The notes beneath the pieces were generated by a model. It did no database searches. It was given only the letters and a program-made list of their open reading frames with translations, and was not told where the DNA came from. This document shows, piece after piece, positions 1 to 6,961 of a stretch of DNA of 64,000 nt (positions are counted from its first letter, which is position 1; the number at the start of each line of letters is the position of its first letter). Source of the DNA: Acaudatibacter sp963835495. Its GTDB lineage: Bacteria > Pseudomonadota > Alphaproteobacteria > Caulobacterales > Caulobacteraceae. The position numbers were made by a program, and so were the translations under genes. The stretch covers positions 1,550,001 to 1,614,000 of the forward strand of contig CAWIFQ010000003.1 in the NCBI GenBank assembly GCA_963835495.1. The letters are read 5' to 3'.

Positions 1-331
1 GCCCCTCCCCTTCGCCGACCAGCCGCAGCGAGGCGCCCTTGCCGGCGCGGGCCTCGCTGCGGATCTCGACGCGCACCGCCTGGCCCTCGACCAGCCGGTC
101 CATGTCCGGGCGCAGGTTGAGCACGCCGTCCGGCCCCTCGCCCAGGTCGACGAAGGCCAGCGCCAGCTGCCGCTCGACCTTGCGCACGCGGCCAACCACC
201 TCGGCGCCCAGCACCTGGCAGGCGATGTCGTTCTCACGGCTGATCAGCAGCCGCTCGGGCCGCCCGTCCAAGGTGACGACGCCGCGCGTCTCGCCGACGC
301 CCACGTCCAGATAGGTGCGGCGCTCGGTCAT
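1..331 (-). CDS. rng: Ribonuclease E/G family protein, N-terminal part (cut by window edge)
   Basis: This is the first 110 or so residues of an RNase E/G family endoribonuclease, which cleaves single-stranded RNA in rRNA maturation and mRNA decay. The visible part opens with MTERRTYLDVGVGETRGVV and continues with the S1-type RNA-binding region, including VGRVRKVERQLALAFVDLG, typical of the RNase G end of the family. The catalytic Mg2+/DNase I-like region lies outside the window. The ATG at 331 overlaps the TGA of maf in an ATGA arrangement, so the two are translationally coupled. RNase G is preferred over RNase E because the maf-rng pair is common in alphaproteobacteria and the S1 region starts at once, but the rest of the protein is not visible. 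Confidence 0.8.
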   Translation of the reverse strand, partial: MTERRTYLDVGVGETRGVVTLDGRPERLLISRENDIACQVLGAEVVGRVRKVERQLALAFVDLGEGPDGVLNLRPDMDRLVEGQAVRVEIRSEARAGKGASLRLVGEGEG

Positions 332-915
332 GCGGGAAACCCAAGTCCAATCAACAACGCCCGCGTCTCATAGAGCGGCAGGCCGACAACGCCGGTGTAG
401 GAACCATTCAGAGCGATCACGAACGCGCCGGCGCGGCCCTGGACGCCGTAGGCGCCCGCCTTGCCGGCCCATTCGCCGCTGGCGAGATAGGCCTCGATCT
501 CGGCGGCGGTGAGGCGCTTGAAGCGCACGCGGGTCTCGCTGAGGCGCGCGGCGGATCGACCCTTCGGCCCCGCGACAGCGACCGCGCTCAGCACCCGGTG
601 CGCGCGGCCCGACAGCAGCGCCAGCATCCGCCGGGCGTCCGCCGCATCCTCCGGCTTGCCGAGCAGGCGGCGGCCGACCGCGACCACGGTGTCGGCGGCG
701 AGCACGAAGGCGCCGGCGCGGCGCTCGGCGACCGCGGCGGCCTTGGCGCGGGCGAGCCGCAGCGCGAGCAGGCGCGCGGTCTCGCCAGGCAGGGGCGTCT
801 CGTCGATTTCGGCGGGGTCGATCAGGTCGGGGGCGAGGCCGATCTGGGCCAGCAGCTCGAGCCGGCGCGGGCTGGCGCTGGCCAGGATCAGCGGCGGTTT
901 GGCTGGCGCGGCCAC
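328..915 (-). CDS. maf: Maf-like nucleoside triphosphate pyrophosphatase
   Basis: A Maf/Ham1-fold pyrophosphatase that hydrolyses non-canonical or methylated nucleoside triphosphates to monophosphates. The N-terminal signature LILASASPRRLELL is present, followed by the conserved Asp/Glu positions of the active site (FVLAADTVVAVGRRLLGKP) and SETRVRFKRLT. From the GTG at 915 the protein is about 195 residues, normal for the family. An in-frame start at 978 would overlap infA and add an Ala/Arg-rich leader of no family resemblance, so the later GTG, 22 bases after infA, is preferred. It lies between infA and the RNase gene in a same-strand run and overlaps the latter by 4 bases. Confidence 0.88.
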   Translation of the reverse strand: MAAPAKPPLILASASPRRLELLAQIGLAPDLIDPAEIDETPLPGETARLLALRLARAKAAAVAERRAGAFVLAADTVVAVGRRLLGKPEDAADARRMLALLSGRAHRVLSAVAVAGPKGRSAARLSETRVRFKRLTAAEIEAYLASGEWAGKAGAYGVQGRAGAFVIALNGSYTGVVGLPLYETRALLIGLGFPA

Positions 916-937
916 GGCCGCGGCGCGCGCCGCACGG

Positions 938-1159
938 CTATTTGAATCGGTAGGTGATGCGGCCCTTGGTGAGATCATATGGTGTCATTTCCACCAGCAC
1001 CTTGTCCCCGGCCAGCACGCGGATGCGGTTCTTGCGCATCTTGCCGGCGGTGTGGGCGATGATCTCGTGGTCTCCAGTGTCCAGTTTCACGCGGAAGGTG
1101 GCGTTCGGCAACAGCTCGCTGACCGTGCCCGGAAACTCCAAAAGCTCTTCTTTCGCCAT
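938..1159 (-). CDS. infA: Translation initiation factor IF-1
   Basis: IF-1 binds the ribosomal A site with IF-2 and IF-3 during initiation. The 73-residue product has the standard length and an unbroken S1/OB fold: MAKEELLEFPGTVSELLPNA at the start, then the FRVKLDTGDHEIIAHTAGK strand region, and the conserved C-terminal end PYDLTKGRITYRFK. It is transcribed with the upstream phosphatase gene 114 bases away and followed after 22 bases by maf. There is nothing unusual in it, and the identification is secure from sequence alone. Confidence 0.98.
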   Translation of the reverse strand: MAKEELLEFPGTVSELLPNATFRVKLDTGDHEIIAHTAGKMRKNRIRVLAGDKVLVEMTPYDLTKGRITYRFK

Positions 1160-1273
1160 TGCGCCTCTCAGGTTTGGGCGACGCGCCCTTCAACGCCACG
1201 GCCGCCTCCCGGTTTCGAGACTCAAGAGGCCCGGCCGCGCCAAGGCGCCAATATACGCAAGTGCAAGCAGGCT

Positions 1274-1753
1274 TCATCCCCCGAACGTCGCGGGCTTGCC
1301 AAAACGCGCGCGGATGCGAGCTGCGAGGCCATCGCGCGTCTCGCGGTAGGCCTCCATCACCGCCTCGCGCGAGCCCATGGTCAGGGTGGGGTCCTGTGTC
1401 GGCCAATACTCGATGTCGACGGCGCGGTGGCGCGCCAGCTCGACGGCGCGGTGCTGAGCTTCCGGCGTGAGCGAGATCACCAGGTCGAAGGCGCCTTCCT
1501 CGACATCGTCGAAGGTCTTGGCGTGGTGGCTGCTGAGGTCGGCGCCAAGTTCGTCCATCACCGCGACGGCGAAGGGGTCGGGCTCGTCCTCCTCGTCGGG
1601 CCTGAGGCCGCAGCTGTCGACATAGACCCGGTCGCCGAACATCAGCTTCAGCAACCCCTCGGCCATCGGCGAGCGGACGCGGTTGTGGTTGCAGGCGAAC
1701 AGCACCGCTCCCGGAAGGTCCCGGGCGAGCTCTCCGGGCGACTCATCGACCAT
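1274..1753 (-). CDS. Low-molecular-weight protein-tyrosine-phosphatase family protein
   Basis: A 159-residue protein of the low-molecular-weight phosphotyrosine phosphatase / arsenate reductase family. The phosphate-binding P-loop is seen as CNHNRVRS near residues 21-28 (C-x5-R-S), with the general-acid DP pair in WPTQDPTL near residue 120. The family hydrolyses phosphotyrosine or reduces arsenate; the sequence does not decide which. In Caulobacterales this gene sits between the UPF0262 gene and infA, as here, 9 bases after UPF0262, so an arsenic role is not suggested by context. No ars genes are nearby. Confidence 0.82.
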   Translation of the reverse strand: MVDESPGELARDLPGAVLFACNHNRVRSPMAEGLLKLMFGDRVYVDSCGLRPDEEDEPDPFAVAVMDELGADLSSHHAKTFDDVEEGAFDLVISLTPEAQHRAVELARHRAVDIEYWPTQDPTLTMGSREAVMEAYRETRDGLAARIRARFGKPATFGG

Positions 1754-1762
1754 GGCGCGCGC

Positions 1763-2230
1763 TCAACCCCGCCAGTGCAGCGCGCAGATCAGCGTGAAGA
1801 GACGCCGCGCGGTGTCGTGATCGGTCTCGACCTTGCCGGCAAGTCGACTTTTGAGCAGTTCCGAGCCCTCGTTGTGCAGAGCGCGGCGGCCCATGTCCAA
1901 GGTCTCGATCTTCTGCGGCGTCGCGTTGCGGATCGCCTGGTAGTAGCTCTCGCAGATCATGGCGTAGTCGCGCACGACGCTGCGGAACGGCGACAGCGAG
2001 AGGATGTGGCGGCGCTGGTAGCCGGGGCCGCTGATATCCAGCGCCAAGCGGTTGTCGATCAGGGAGATCCGGAGGTCATAAGGTCCGCCCTCGGCGCCCT
2101 CCGGGGTGAAGTGGTTGTCCTCGAGCAGATCGAAGATGGCGATCTGCCGTTCCTGCTCCTGATCGCGCGACGCCGCCGACAGCGATTCCTCGTCGAGCTC
2201 GACCGTCTGCAGGCGTTGCGGACCGCTCAC
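1763..2230 (-). CDS. UPF0262 family protein
   Basis: A conserved 155-residue alphaproteobacterial protein of unknown function. It matches the family by its overall layout: a short N-terminal region, the block HFTPEGAEGGPYDLRISLID, then the conserved SPFRSVVRDYAMICESYYQA segment and a basic C-terminal helix region. No signal peptide or membrane segment is visible, so it is probably cytoplasmic. It is the middle gene of the hisD-to-infA block and ends 9 bases before the phosphatase gene, implying one transcript. A role in histidine biosynthesis has no support beyond position. Confidence 0.8.
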   Translation of the reverse strand: MSGPQRLQTVELDEESLSAASRDQEQERQIAIFDLLEDNHFTPEGAEGGPYDLRISLIDNRLALDISGPGYQRRHILSLSPFRSVVRDYAMICESYYQAIRNATPQKIETLDMGRRALHNEGSELLKSRLAGKVETDHDTARRLFTLICALHWRG

Positions 2231-2390
2231 CGCCCCCCTCCCCCTCGAAGGGAGGGGCCGGGGGTGGGGGGCTGGCGCCGTGGGAGGCGCAGCGCGGGAT
2301 GGCAGGCGCCCCGCCCGATCCTCTCGCTCGTTTTACGATCACCGCCCATAGACGACAGATAACCCAGCAACTCGGGAGCCGCGAGCCCTT

Positions 2391-2526
2391 CTCCTCACCC
2401 GTAGGGGGAGGGGGACCCCGAAGGGGTGGAGGGGGTTAGTTGCAGGGCGCCTTCGTCGGCCAAGGCGAGCTCGTCTTCAGGCCACCTCCACCGCTACGCG
2501 GTCCCCCTCCCCCTACGGGTGAGGAG
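2391..2526. repeat. Inverted-repeat intergenic element overlapping the end of hisD
   Basis: Two perfect 26-base arms, 2391-2416 and 2501-2526, face each other across about 84 bases; imperfect pairing extends inward to roughly 2437 and 2480. The arms contain the pyrimidine/purine core CACCCGTAGGGGGAGGGGG typical of dispersed palindromic intergenic elements in GC-rich alphaproteobacteria. The right arm supplies the last few codons and the TAG stop of hisD. A related G/C-run segment lies at about 2231-2272. The transcript of this region would fold into a long hairpin, which may act as a 3' end for hisD. Confidence 0.75.
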
Positions 2527-3802
2527 AATTGCGCCGGATGCTGACCGACCTGGCGTGCGCCGGCAGGCCCTCCGCGTTGGCCAGGGTCTCGGTGGGGCCG
2601 GCCAGGACCTGGAACGCCGCGGGGCCGCAGGAGATGATCGAGGTGCGCTTCAGAAAGTCGTAGATCGACAGCCCCGACGAGAACCGCGCGGCGCGGCTGG
2701 TCGGCAGCACGTGGTTGGAGCCGGCGACATAGTCGCCCAGCGCCTCCGGGGCGTAGCGGCCGAGGAAGATCGCGCCGGCGTGGCGCACACGGTCCGCCAG
2801 CTGCTCCGGCGCCTCGACCGCGAACTCGACATGCTCGGGCGCGATGCGGTCGACCAGGCCGGGACTGGCCTCCAGCGGGGCGATGATCACTGCGCCATGG
2901 TCGCGCCAGGAAGCCGCGGCGTCGGCGCCGGTGGCCAGCAGGACCACCTGCCGCTCCAGCTCCGCGACCACCGCTGCGGCGAACGCCTCGTCGTCGGTGA
3001 TCAGGATCGACTGGGCGGCCGGGTCATGCTCGGCCTGCGAGAGCAGGTCGGCGGCGATCCAGGCGGGATCGTTGGCGTCGTCGGCCACCACCACGATCTC
3101 GGACGGCCCCGCCAGGGCGTCGATGCCGACGATGCCGTAGAGGCGCCGCTTGGCGGCGGTGACGTAGGCGTTGCCGGGGCCGACGATCTTGTCGACCGGC
3201 CGGATCGGTCCGGCCCCGAACGCCAGCGCGGCGCAGGCCTGCGCCCCGCCCACGCGCCAGATCTCGGTGACCCCCGCCTCCCGCGCGGCCGCCAGCACCG
3301 CCGGCTGCAGCTTGCCGGGCGGCGTCACCATGGCGATCCGGTCGACGCCGGCGACGCGGGCCGGCACTGCGTTCATCAGCACCGTCGAGGGATAGGCCGC
3401 CCGGCCGCCCGGCACATAGATCCCGACCGCCTCGATCGGCGTCCAGCGCCAGCCGAGTTCGACGCCGGCTTCGTCGGTGAACTTGGCGTCCGCCGGCCGT
3501 TGCAGCGCGTGATAGCGGCGGATGCGGTCGGCGGCGAAGGCGATCGCCTCGCGCACCTCGGCAGGGCAGGCGTCGACGCCGGCCTGGATCTCCCGCGGCG
3601 TGACCTGCAGCTTGTCCTCGGTGAGGCGCACCCGGTCGAACCGCTCGGTGTAGCGCAGCACCGCGTCCAGCCCCTCTGTCAGCACCGCTTCCAGCACCGC
3701 CGCCACCGCCTCGTCGACATCGGCCGGCATCCCGCGGCGCTCGGCCAGGAAGGCGTCGAACTCGGTCTCGAAATCGGGGTCGGTGATCGCAAAACGGCGC
3801 AT
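2513..3802 (-). CDS. hisD: Histidinol dehydrogenase
   Basis: Catalyses the last two oxidations of histidine biosynthesis, L-histidinol to L-histidine with two NAD+, using a zinc site. The 429-residue protein has the nucleotide-binding region VDKIVGPGNAYVTAAKR, the metal and catalytic motif LLSQAEHDP (Gln and His ligands), the catalytic APEHVEF pair (Glu-His), and the C-terminal GSNHVLPTSRAARF block. Length is normal. The extreme C-terminus (about NSPHP and the stop) is encoded by the inverted-repeat element at 2501-2526, so the native end has probably been replaced. DUF2948 and murA lie upstream on the same strand, the usual alphaproteobacterial order. Confidence 0.96.
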   Translation of the reverse strand: MRRFAITDPDFETEFDAFLAERRGMPADVDEAVAAVLEAVLTEGLDAVLRYTERFDRVRLTEDKLQVTPREIQAGVDACPAEVREAIAFAADRIRRYHALQRPADAKFTDEAGVELGWRWTPIEAVGIYVPGGRAAYPSTVLMNAVPARVAGVDRIAMVTPPGKLQPAVLAAAREAGVTEIWRVGGAQACAALAFGAGPIRPVDKIVGPGNAYVTAAKRRLYGIVGIDALAGPSEIVVVADDANDPAWIAADLLSQAEHDPAAQSILITDDEAFAAAVVAELERQVVLLATGADAAASWRDHGAVIIAPLEASPGLVDRIAPEHVEFAVEAPEQLADRVRHAGAIFLGRYAPEALGDYVAGSNHVLPTSRAARFSSGLSIYDFLKRTSIISCGPAAFQVLAGPTETLANAEGLPAHARSVSIRRNSPHP

Positions 3803-3851
3803 GGCGCGCTTGTGGCGTCTCGGCGCAGAAACTCAAGGGGCTTGTGGCGGC

Positions 3852-4286
3852 CTACTCCTCGTGCGCCGGCGTGCTGGACGTCGGCCAAGGGGCGGAGATG
3901 TCGGCCAGAGCCGCGTCGACGCATTCGACGGTCAGCTCCAGATCGCCGCCGCCGGCAAAGGCCAGACGAACCCGGCCGCCCGGCGATTCGCCCGGCTCGA
4001 AGCGCACGGCCAGCAGTTCGATCACCGCGTCCGGCGGATCGCGCCGCAGGTTGCGCGACTTCACCGCCAGCACCGAGCCGAACTGCAGCCCGGCCCTCAC
4101 CCGATTGCCGAGCAGGCCGCCTGGGACCTCCCAGAGATAACGATTGAGCGCCAACGTGAAACGGCGGCCCTTGGCGTCCCACTCGATGTCGCCGACCTTG
4201 GCGATCGCGTCCTGCAACGCCGCGGAGATGACCTCGAGGTCGTCCTGATCCTCGGCCAGCAGCCTCAGCGGCTCATGCTTGGTCAT
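3852..4286 (-). CDS. DUF2948 family protein
   Basis: A 144-residue protein of the alphaproteobacterial DUF2948 family, function unknown. Recognisable blocks are the N-terminal LRLLAEDQDDLEVISAALQDA, DIEWDAKGRRFTLALNRYLWE, and the C-terminal LTVECVDAALADISAPWPT. The ATG at 4286 overlaps the murA stop by 4 bases, so translation is coupled to murA, and hisD starts 49 bases after its end. This murA-DUF2948-hisD order is conserved in the group, which supports the assignment but not a function. Confidence 0.85.
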   Translation of the reverse strand: MTKHEPLRLLAEDQDDLEVISAALQDAIAKVGDIEWDAKGRRFTLALNRYLWEVPGGLLGNRVRAGLQFGSVLAVKSRNLRRDPPDAVIELLAVRFEPGESPGGRVRLAFAGGGDLELTVECVDAALADISAPWPTSSTPAHEE

Positions 4287-5574
4287 TCGGCGTCCTCGAA
4301 GCCGCCGTCGCTGATCCGACGCACATCGGCGCCGACCGCCGAGAGCTTCGCTTCCAGCCGCTCGAAGCCGCGGTCGAGGTGGTAGACGCGGTTGACAGTC
4401 GTCTCGCCCTTGGCCGCCAGCGCCGCGATCACCAGGCTGACCGACGCGCGCAGGTCGGTCGCCATCACCGGCGCGCCGATCAGGCGGTCGACCCCCCTCA
4501 CCCGCGCTTCGCCGCCCGAGACAGAGATTTCGGCGCCCAGCCGGGTGAGCTCGGGGGCGTGCATGAAGCGGTTCTCGAAGATCGTCTCGCGGATCACGCT
4601 CTCGCCGTCGGCCAGGGTCATCAGCGCCATGAACTGGGCCTGCAGGTCGGTGGCGAAGCCGGGATAGGGATCGGTGGTGACCTCGACCGCGTTCAGCCGC
4701 GCGCCGTTGCGCCGAATCGTCACCCCGTCGTTGAGTCGCTCAACGCCGACGCCCGCCTCTTCCATCTTGAGCAATAGAGACTCGATCATGTCGGCGCTGG
4801 TGTTGGTGAGGCGCACCTCGCCCCCGGCCATGGCGGCGGCCAGGGCGTAGGTGCCGGTCTCGATCCGGTCGGGCGTCACACGATGTGTCGCGCCGCCCAG
4901 CTGCGCCACGCCGACGACGCGGATCACCGGCGTGCCGGCGCCCTCGATCCTGGCGCCCATCTTGATCAGGCACTCGGCCAGATCGGCGATCTCCGGCTCG
5001 CAGGCGGCGTTGCCGATCACCGTCTCGCCGTGGGCCAGCACAGCCGAAAGCAGCGCGTGCTCGGTCGCGCCGACCGAGACCTGCGGAAACTGGATGTCGG
5101 CGCCCCAGAGCCCCGAGGGGCCTGGGCGTAGACATAACCCTCGGAGAGGTCGATCCGTGCGCCCAACGCCTCCAGCGCCATCAGGTGCAGGTCGACCGGC
5201 CGCGCGCCGATCGCGCAGCCGCCCGGCAGCGACACCTTGGCCTGGCCCGTGCGCGCCACCAGCGGGCCCAGCACGTTGAACGAGGCGCGCATCTGCCGGA
5301 CCAGTTCGTAAGGCGCGATCGCCGAGACGATTTCCGGTGTGGTCAGCGTCGTTTCCGGTCCAGCCTCGCCCTCCGCCTCCTCGACCACCACGCCCAGCCG
5401 CTGCAGCAGGCGGCCGAGGAATCGGGTGTCGGCCAGCCGCGGCATGTTGGTGAGCCGCAGCGGCTGGTCGGTCAGAAGGCTCGCAACCATCAGCTTGATC
5501 GCGGAATTCTTGGCGCCGGAGATCGGGATCACCCCCTCCAGGCGGGCGCCGCCGGTAATGGCGATGCGGTCCAT
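4283..5574 (-). CDS. murA: UDP-N-acetylglucosamine 1-carboxyvinyltransferase, frameshifted in this sequence
   Basis: MurA transfers enolpyruvate from PEP to UDP-GlcNAc, the first committed step of peptidoglycan synthesis, and is the fosfomycin target. From the ATG at 5574 the frame reads SGAKNSAIKLMVASLL and the active-site loop PGGCAIGARPVDLH with the catalytic Cys, up to YVYAQAPRG. It then shifts frame near 5108-5114 and continues as GADIQFPQVSVGATEHALL through NRFMHAPELTRLGA to the stop at 4283. Restoring one missing base (a G beside AGAGCCCC on the plus strand) gives an intact protein of about 430 residues, normal length. Because murA is essential, a sequencing deletion is much more likely than a real mutation. 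A Shine-Dalgarno GGGAGG precedes the start. Confidence 0.93.
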
Positions 5575-5701
5575 TCAGCGCCTCCCAGGGGCCGGTCCGC
5601 CGCAACGGCGGCGCACACCCGAACGTGTTACATATCCTAAGGTCCGGCCGCTCGATAAGGGGGATCGAAAGCACGCCCGGCGGCAGCCGTCTGGCGCGCT
5701 C

Positions 5702-5833
5702 CTAACCCTTCGGTTCTCGGACGATCCCCTTGCGCCGGCGCAGGTTCGCCCGCAACGCCGCCGCGAGCCGCGCCTCGCGCTCGTCCGGCGCCGATTTGGG
5801 TGTCTTCGGCGGCTTTTCTTCGTCATCGTCCAC
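5702..5833 (-). CDS. Small conserved-looking basic/acidic protein upstream of murA (43 aa)
   Basis: A 43-codon frame with a GTG start reads VDDDEEKPPKTPKSAPDE, then REARLAAALRANLRRRKG and a short tail. An acidic and Pro/Lys-rich start followed by an Arg-rich amphipathic helix of the type RLAAALRANLRRRK is a pattern I recall from short unannotated alphaproteobacterial proteins encoded beside murA. No function is known to me. It ends 127 bases before the murA start on the same strand. The start codon is uncertain and no strong ribosome binding site is seen. Confidence 0.45.
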   Translation of the reverse strand: MDDDEEKPPKTPKSAPDEREARLAAALRANLRRRKGIVREPKG

Positions 5834-5952
5834 GCCCCGGAGCTAGCAAAGGGCCCGGACACGTCAAGGCTTTCGAGCGACGGTGCTTGACGAACCGGCC
5901 CGGTTTAAGGCGACCTACAGTATGGCGACCCCGCGGCGAGGCCCGTTCAACC

Positions 5953-6609
5953 ATGGCCGTTGACGAGGTGCGACGGATCCGCGGCGCACGCGGCCCCAAC
6001 GCCGAGCGGCGCGCGTCGACCCACGACAAGATCCTCGCCGCCGCCGTCCGATGCCTGAACGACTTCGGCTACGCTCAGACCAGCACCGTTCGCGTCGCCG
6101 CGGTGGCCAATGTCGCGCGCGGCTCGCTGCTGCACCAGTTCCCGACCCGGATCGACCTGATCCTGGCCGTGGCCCAGCACGTGACCAACTGCCAGCGTGA
6201 CTATATCCGCGCGGGCCTGGCCAAGCTGCCGGTTGGGCGTGAGCGCTACATCGGCTCGATCGACGTGACCTGGCAGGCCTACCAGCTGCCTGAATCGCGC
6301 GCGCTACTGGAAATCATCATCGCCACCCGGCACGACCCGGAACTTGCCGACCGCATCCCGGACTTCGCCGAGGAGTTCGAAGCCAGGGTGGTGCGCGGCG
6401 CGCATCGCTTCGCCGAGGCCAGCGGCCTGCGCGACGACCTGGGCGAGGCGGCGGTCGAGCGGCGACTGATCCTGGTGGCGCTGCGGGGCCTGGCGGTCGA
6501 AACCATGCTCAGCGGCGAGCGGGCCAACCCCGACGCAATCATCGCCCTGCTGCGCCGGATGCGGGCGCAGTTCTACGACACCCACAAGCCAACGGACGAT
6601 AGTCTGTAG
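5953..6609 (+). CDS. TetR/AcrR family transcriptional regulator
   Basis: A 218-residue one-component regulator. The N-terminal helix-turn-helix is seen in HDKILAAAVRCLNDFGYAQT and TVRVAAVANVARGSLLHQF, where the second helix and the following Phe-Pro-Thr match the TetR recognition helix (usually YYHFxxK; here LLHQFPTR). The C-terminal half is helical and would hold the ligand pocket. The ATG at 5953 is chosen because it gives a usual 20-residue lead to the DNA-binding domain; an in-frame upstream start at 5800 would add an Arg/Pro-rich extension with no TetR character. No divergent or downstream pump gene identifies the target. A tRNA gene follows. Confidence 0.85.
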   Translation: MAVDEVRRIRGARGPNAERRASTHDKILAAAVRCLNDFGYAQTSTVRVAAVANVARGSLLHQFPTRIDLILAVAQHVTNCQRDYIRAGLAKLPVGRERYIGSIDVTWQAYQLPESRALLEIIIATRHDPELADRIPDFAEEFEARVVRGAHRFAEASGLRDDLGEAAVERRLILVALRGLAVETMLSGERANPDAIIALLRRMRAQFYDTHKPTDDSL

Positions 6610-6731
6610 TCGCGACGGGTCGCCAGCGCCGCGGCGCAAGCGCCGGCGCCGGCTTTTCCACTTCACACCGAAGGATGTGTCCGCTAACAACCCGCCCTCC
6701 CGCTCCAGCCTCCTCAAGGAGCGTGGGCTTC

Positions 6732-6806
6732 GCCGTCGTAGCTCAGGGGTAGAGCGCATCCTTGGTAAGGCTGAGGTCCAGGGTTCGAATCCCTGCGACG
6801 GCACCA
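6732..6806 (+). tRNA. tRNA-Thr (anticodon GGT)
   Basis: A complete cloverleaf with encoded CCA can be folded: acceptor arms GCCGTCG (6732-6738) and CGACGGC (6797-6803) pair perfectly, the D arm is GCTC/GAGC, and the T arm CAGGG-TTCGAAT-CCCTG is standard. The anticodon loop TTGGTAA gives anticodon GGT, reading ACC (Thr). The anticodon stem CATCC/GGCTG has one T-C mismatch in its middle pair; the rest is regular. It lies alone between the TetR gene and the TPR gene, followed by a T-rich stretch at about 6807-6816. Confidence 0.93.
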
Positions 6807-6961
6807 GTTTCCTTTTAGAATCCAGCGCTTAGGCGCGGCATCAATCCCACGCCGAAGCCGCCCCCCGGCCAGCTCAGGTTGCGGTCGGCCAAAACGGCAT
6901 GGCTACGCTCTGACGCTCGATCGGTTTTCGGCTAAGGTTCGGCAGCCTTCGCGGGGGAGCG

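Noticed and set aside
2426..4147. Long open frame on the plus strand opposite hisD and DUF2948
   Set aside because: High GC makes antisense frames stay open; the product is His/Arg/Asp-rich without any family pattern, and the minus strand holds clear genes.
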